Positions 6,167-6,184 of a DNA stretch of 6,184 nt are shown one piece after another. How positions within the stretch are numbered: position 1 is the stretch's first letter; each line of letters starts with the position of its first letter. The translations under genes were made by a program, and so were the position numbers. Under the pieces are notes generated by a model. It had not been told where the DNA came from. It saw nothing but the letters and a program-made list of their open reading frames with translations, and searched no databases. The DNA comes from an uncultured Bacillaceae bacterium (GTDB lineage Bacteria > Bacillota > Bacilli > Bacillales > Alkalibacillaceae): contig CALGNY010000011.1 of NCBI GenBank assembly GCA_937958375.1, forward strand, positions 1 through 6,184. Direction: 5' to 3'.

Positions 6167-6184
6167 TAAAGATCAGTTAAAGTG
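6167..6184 (+). other. Start of the intergenic region after recN
   Basis: These 18 bases begin with a second in-frame TAA stop for recN. No hairpin or terminator can be recognised before the window ends. In many Bacillus genomes spoIVB follows recN, but nothing here shows that. Confidence 0.5.

Noticed and set aside
561..6183. 12-nt match ATCAGTTAAAGT at 561-572 and 6172-6183
   Set aside because: About one 12-nt match is expected by chance in a window this long, and no flanking similarity extends it, so it is not called an element boundary or attachment site.

Overview
The window comes from a Gram-positive, low-to-moderate-GC bacterium of the Bacillota, most likely a member of the Bacillaceae. 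The gene order dxs, tlyA (yqxC), argR (ahrC), recN is the classic Bacillus arrangement, and all four proteins read as close relatives of the B. subtilis versions. The species cannot be named from the sequence. The presence of OLE RNA suggests an alkaliphilic, halophilic, otherwise extremophilic or anaerobic lineage, because that is where this RNA is known.

Layout: positions 1 to about 584 hold no credible protein gene. They are dense with complementary segments, including perfect helices, a GNRA hairpin and repeated palindromes. I identify this stretch as OLE RNA (ornate, large, extremophilic), a structured noncoding RNA of about 600 nt, from its size, its folding potential and its exact position before the next gene. 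Positions 595-1200 encode a small multi-pass membrane protein with strongly basic ends, OapA, the membrane partner of OLE RNA. Then follow dxs (1219-3111, first enzyme of the MEP isoprenoid pathway), tlyA (3115-3936, S4-domain rRNA 2'-O-methyltransferase), argR (3966-4418, arginine repressor, GTG start) and recN (4433-6166, SMC-like DNA repair ATPase). The last 18 bases after recN are intergenic.

All genes lie on the + strand with gaps of 3 to 29 nt. I see no intrinsic terminator, so the whole window looks like part of one operon. In Bacillus genomes ispA (yqiD) normally lies just upstream of dxs; here OLE and oapA sit directly in front of dxs, and any ispA would lie left of the window.

The OLE RNA and OapA pair forms a membrane-bound ribonucleoprotein in B. 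halodurans. There it is linked to tolerance of short-chain alcohols and cold and to Mg2+ homeostasis, but its molecular action is not settled. It is therefore the remarkable system of the window, although the class itself is already described. The other four genes are ordinary housekeeping genes, intact and with their key catalytic residues in place.
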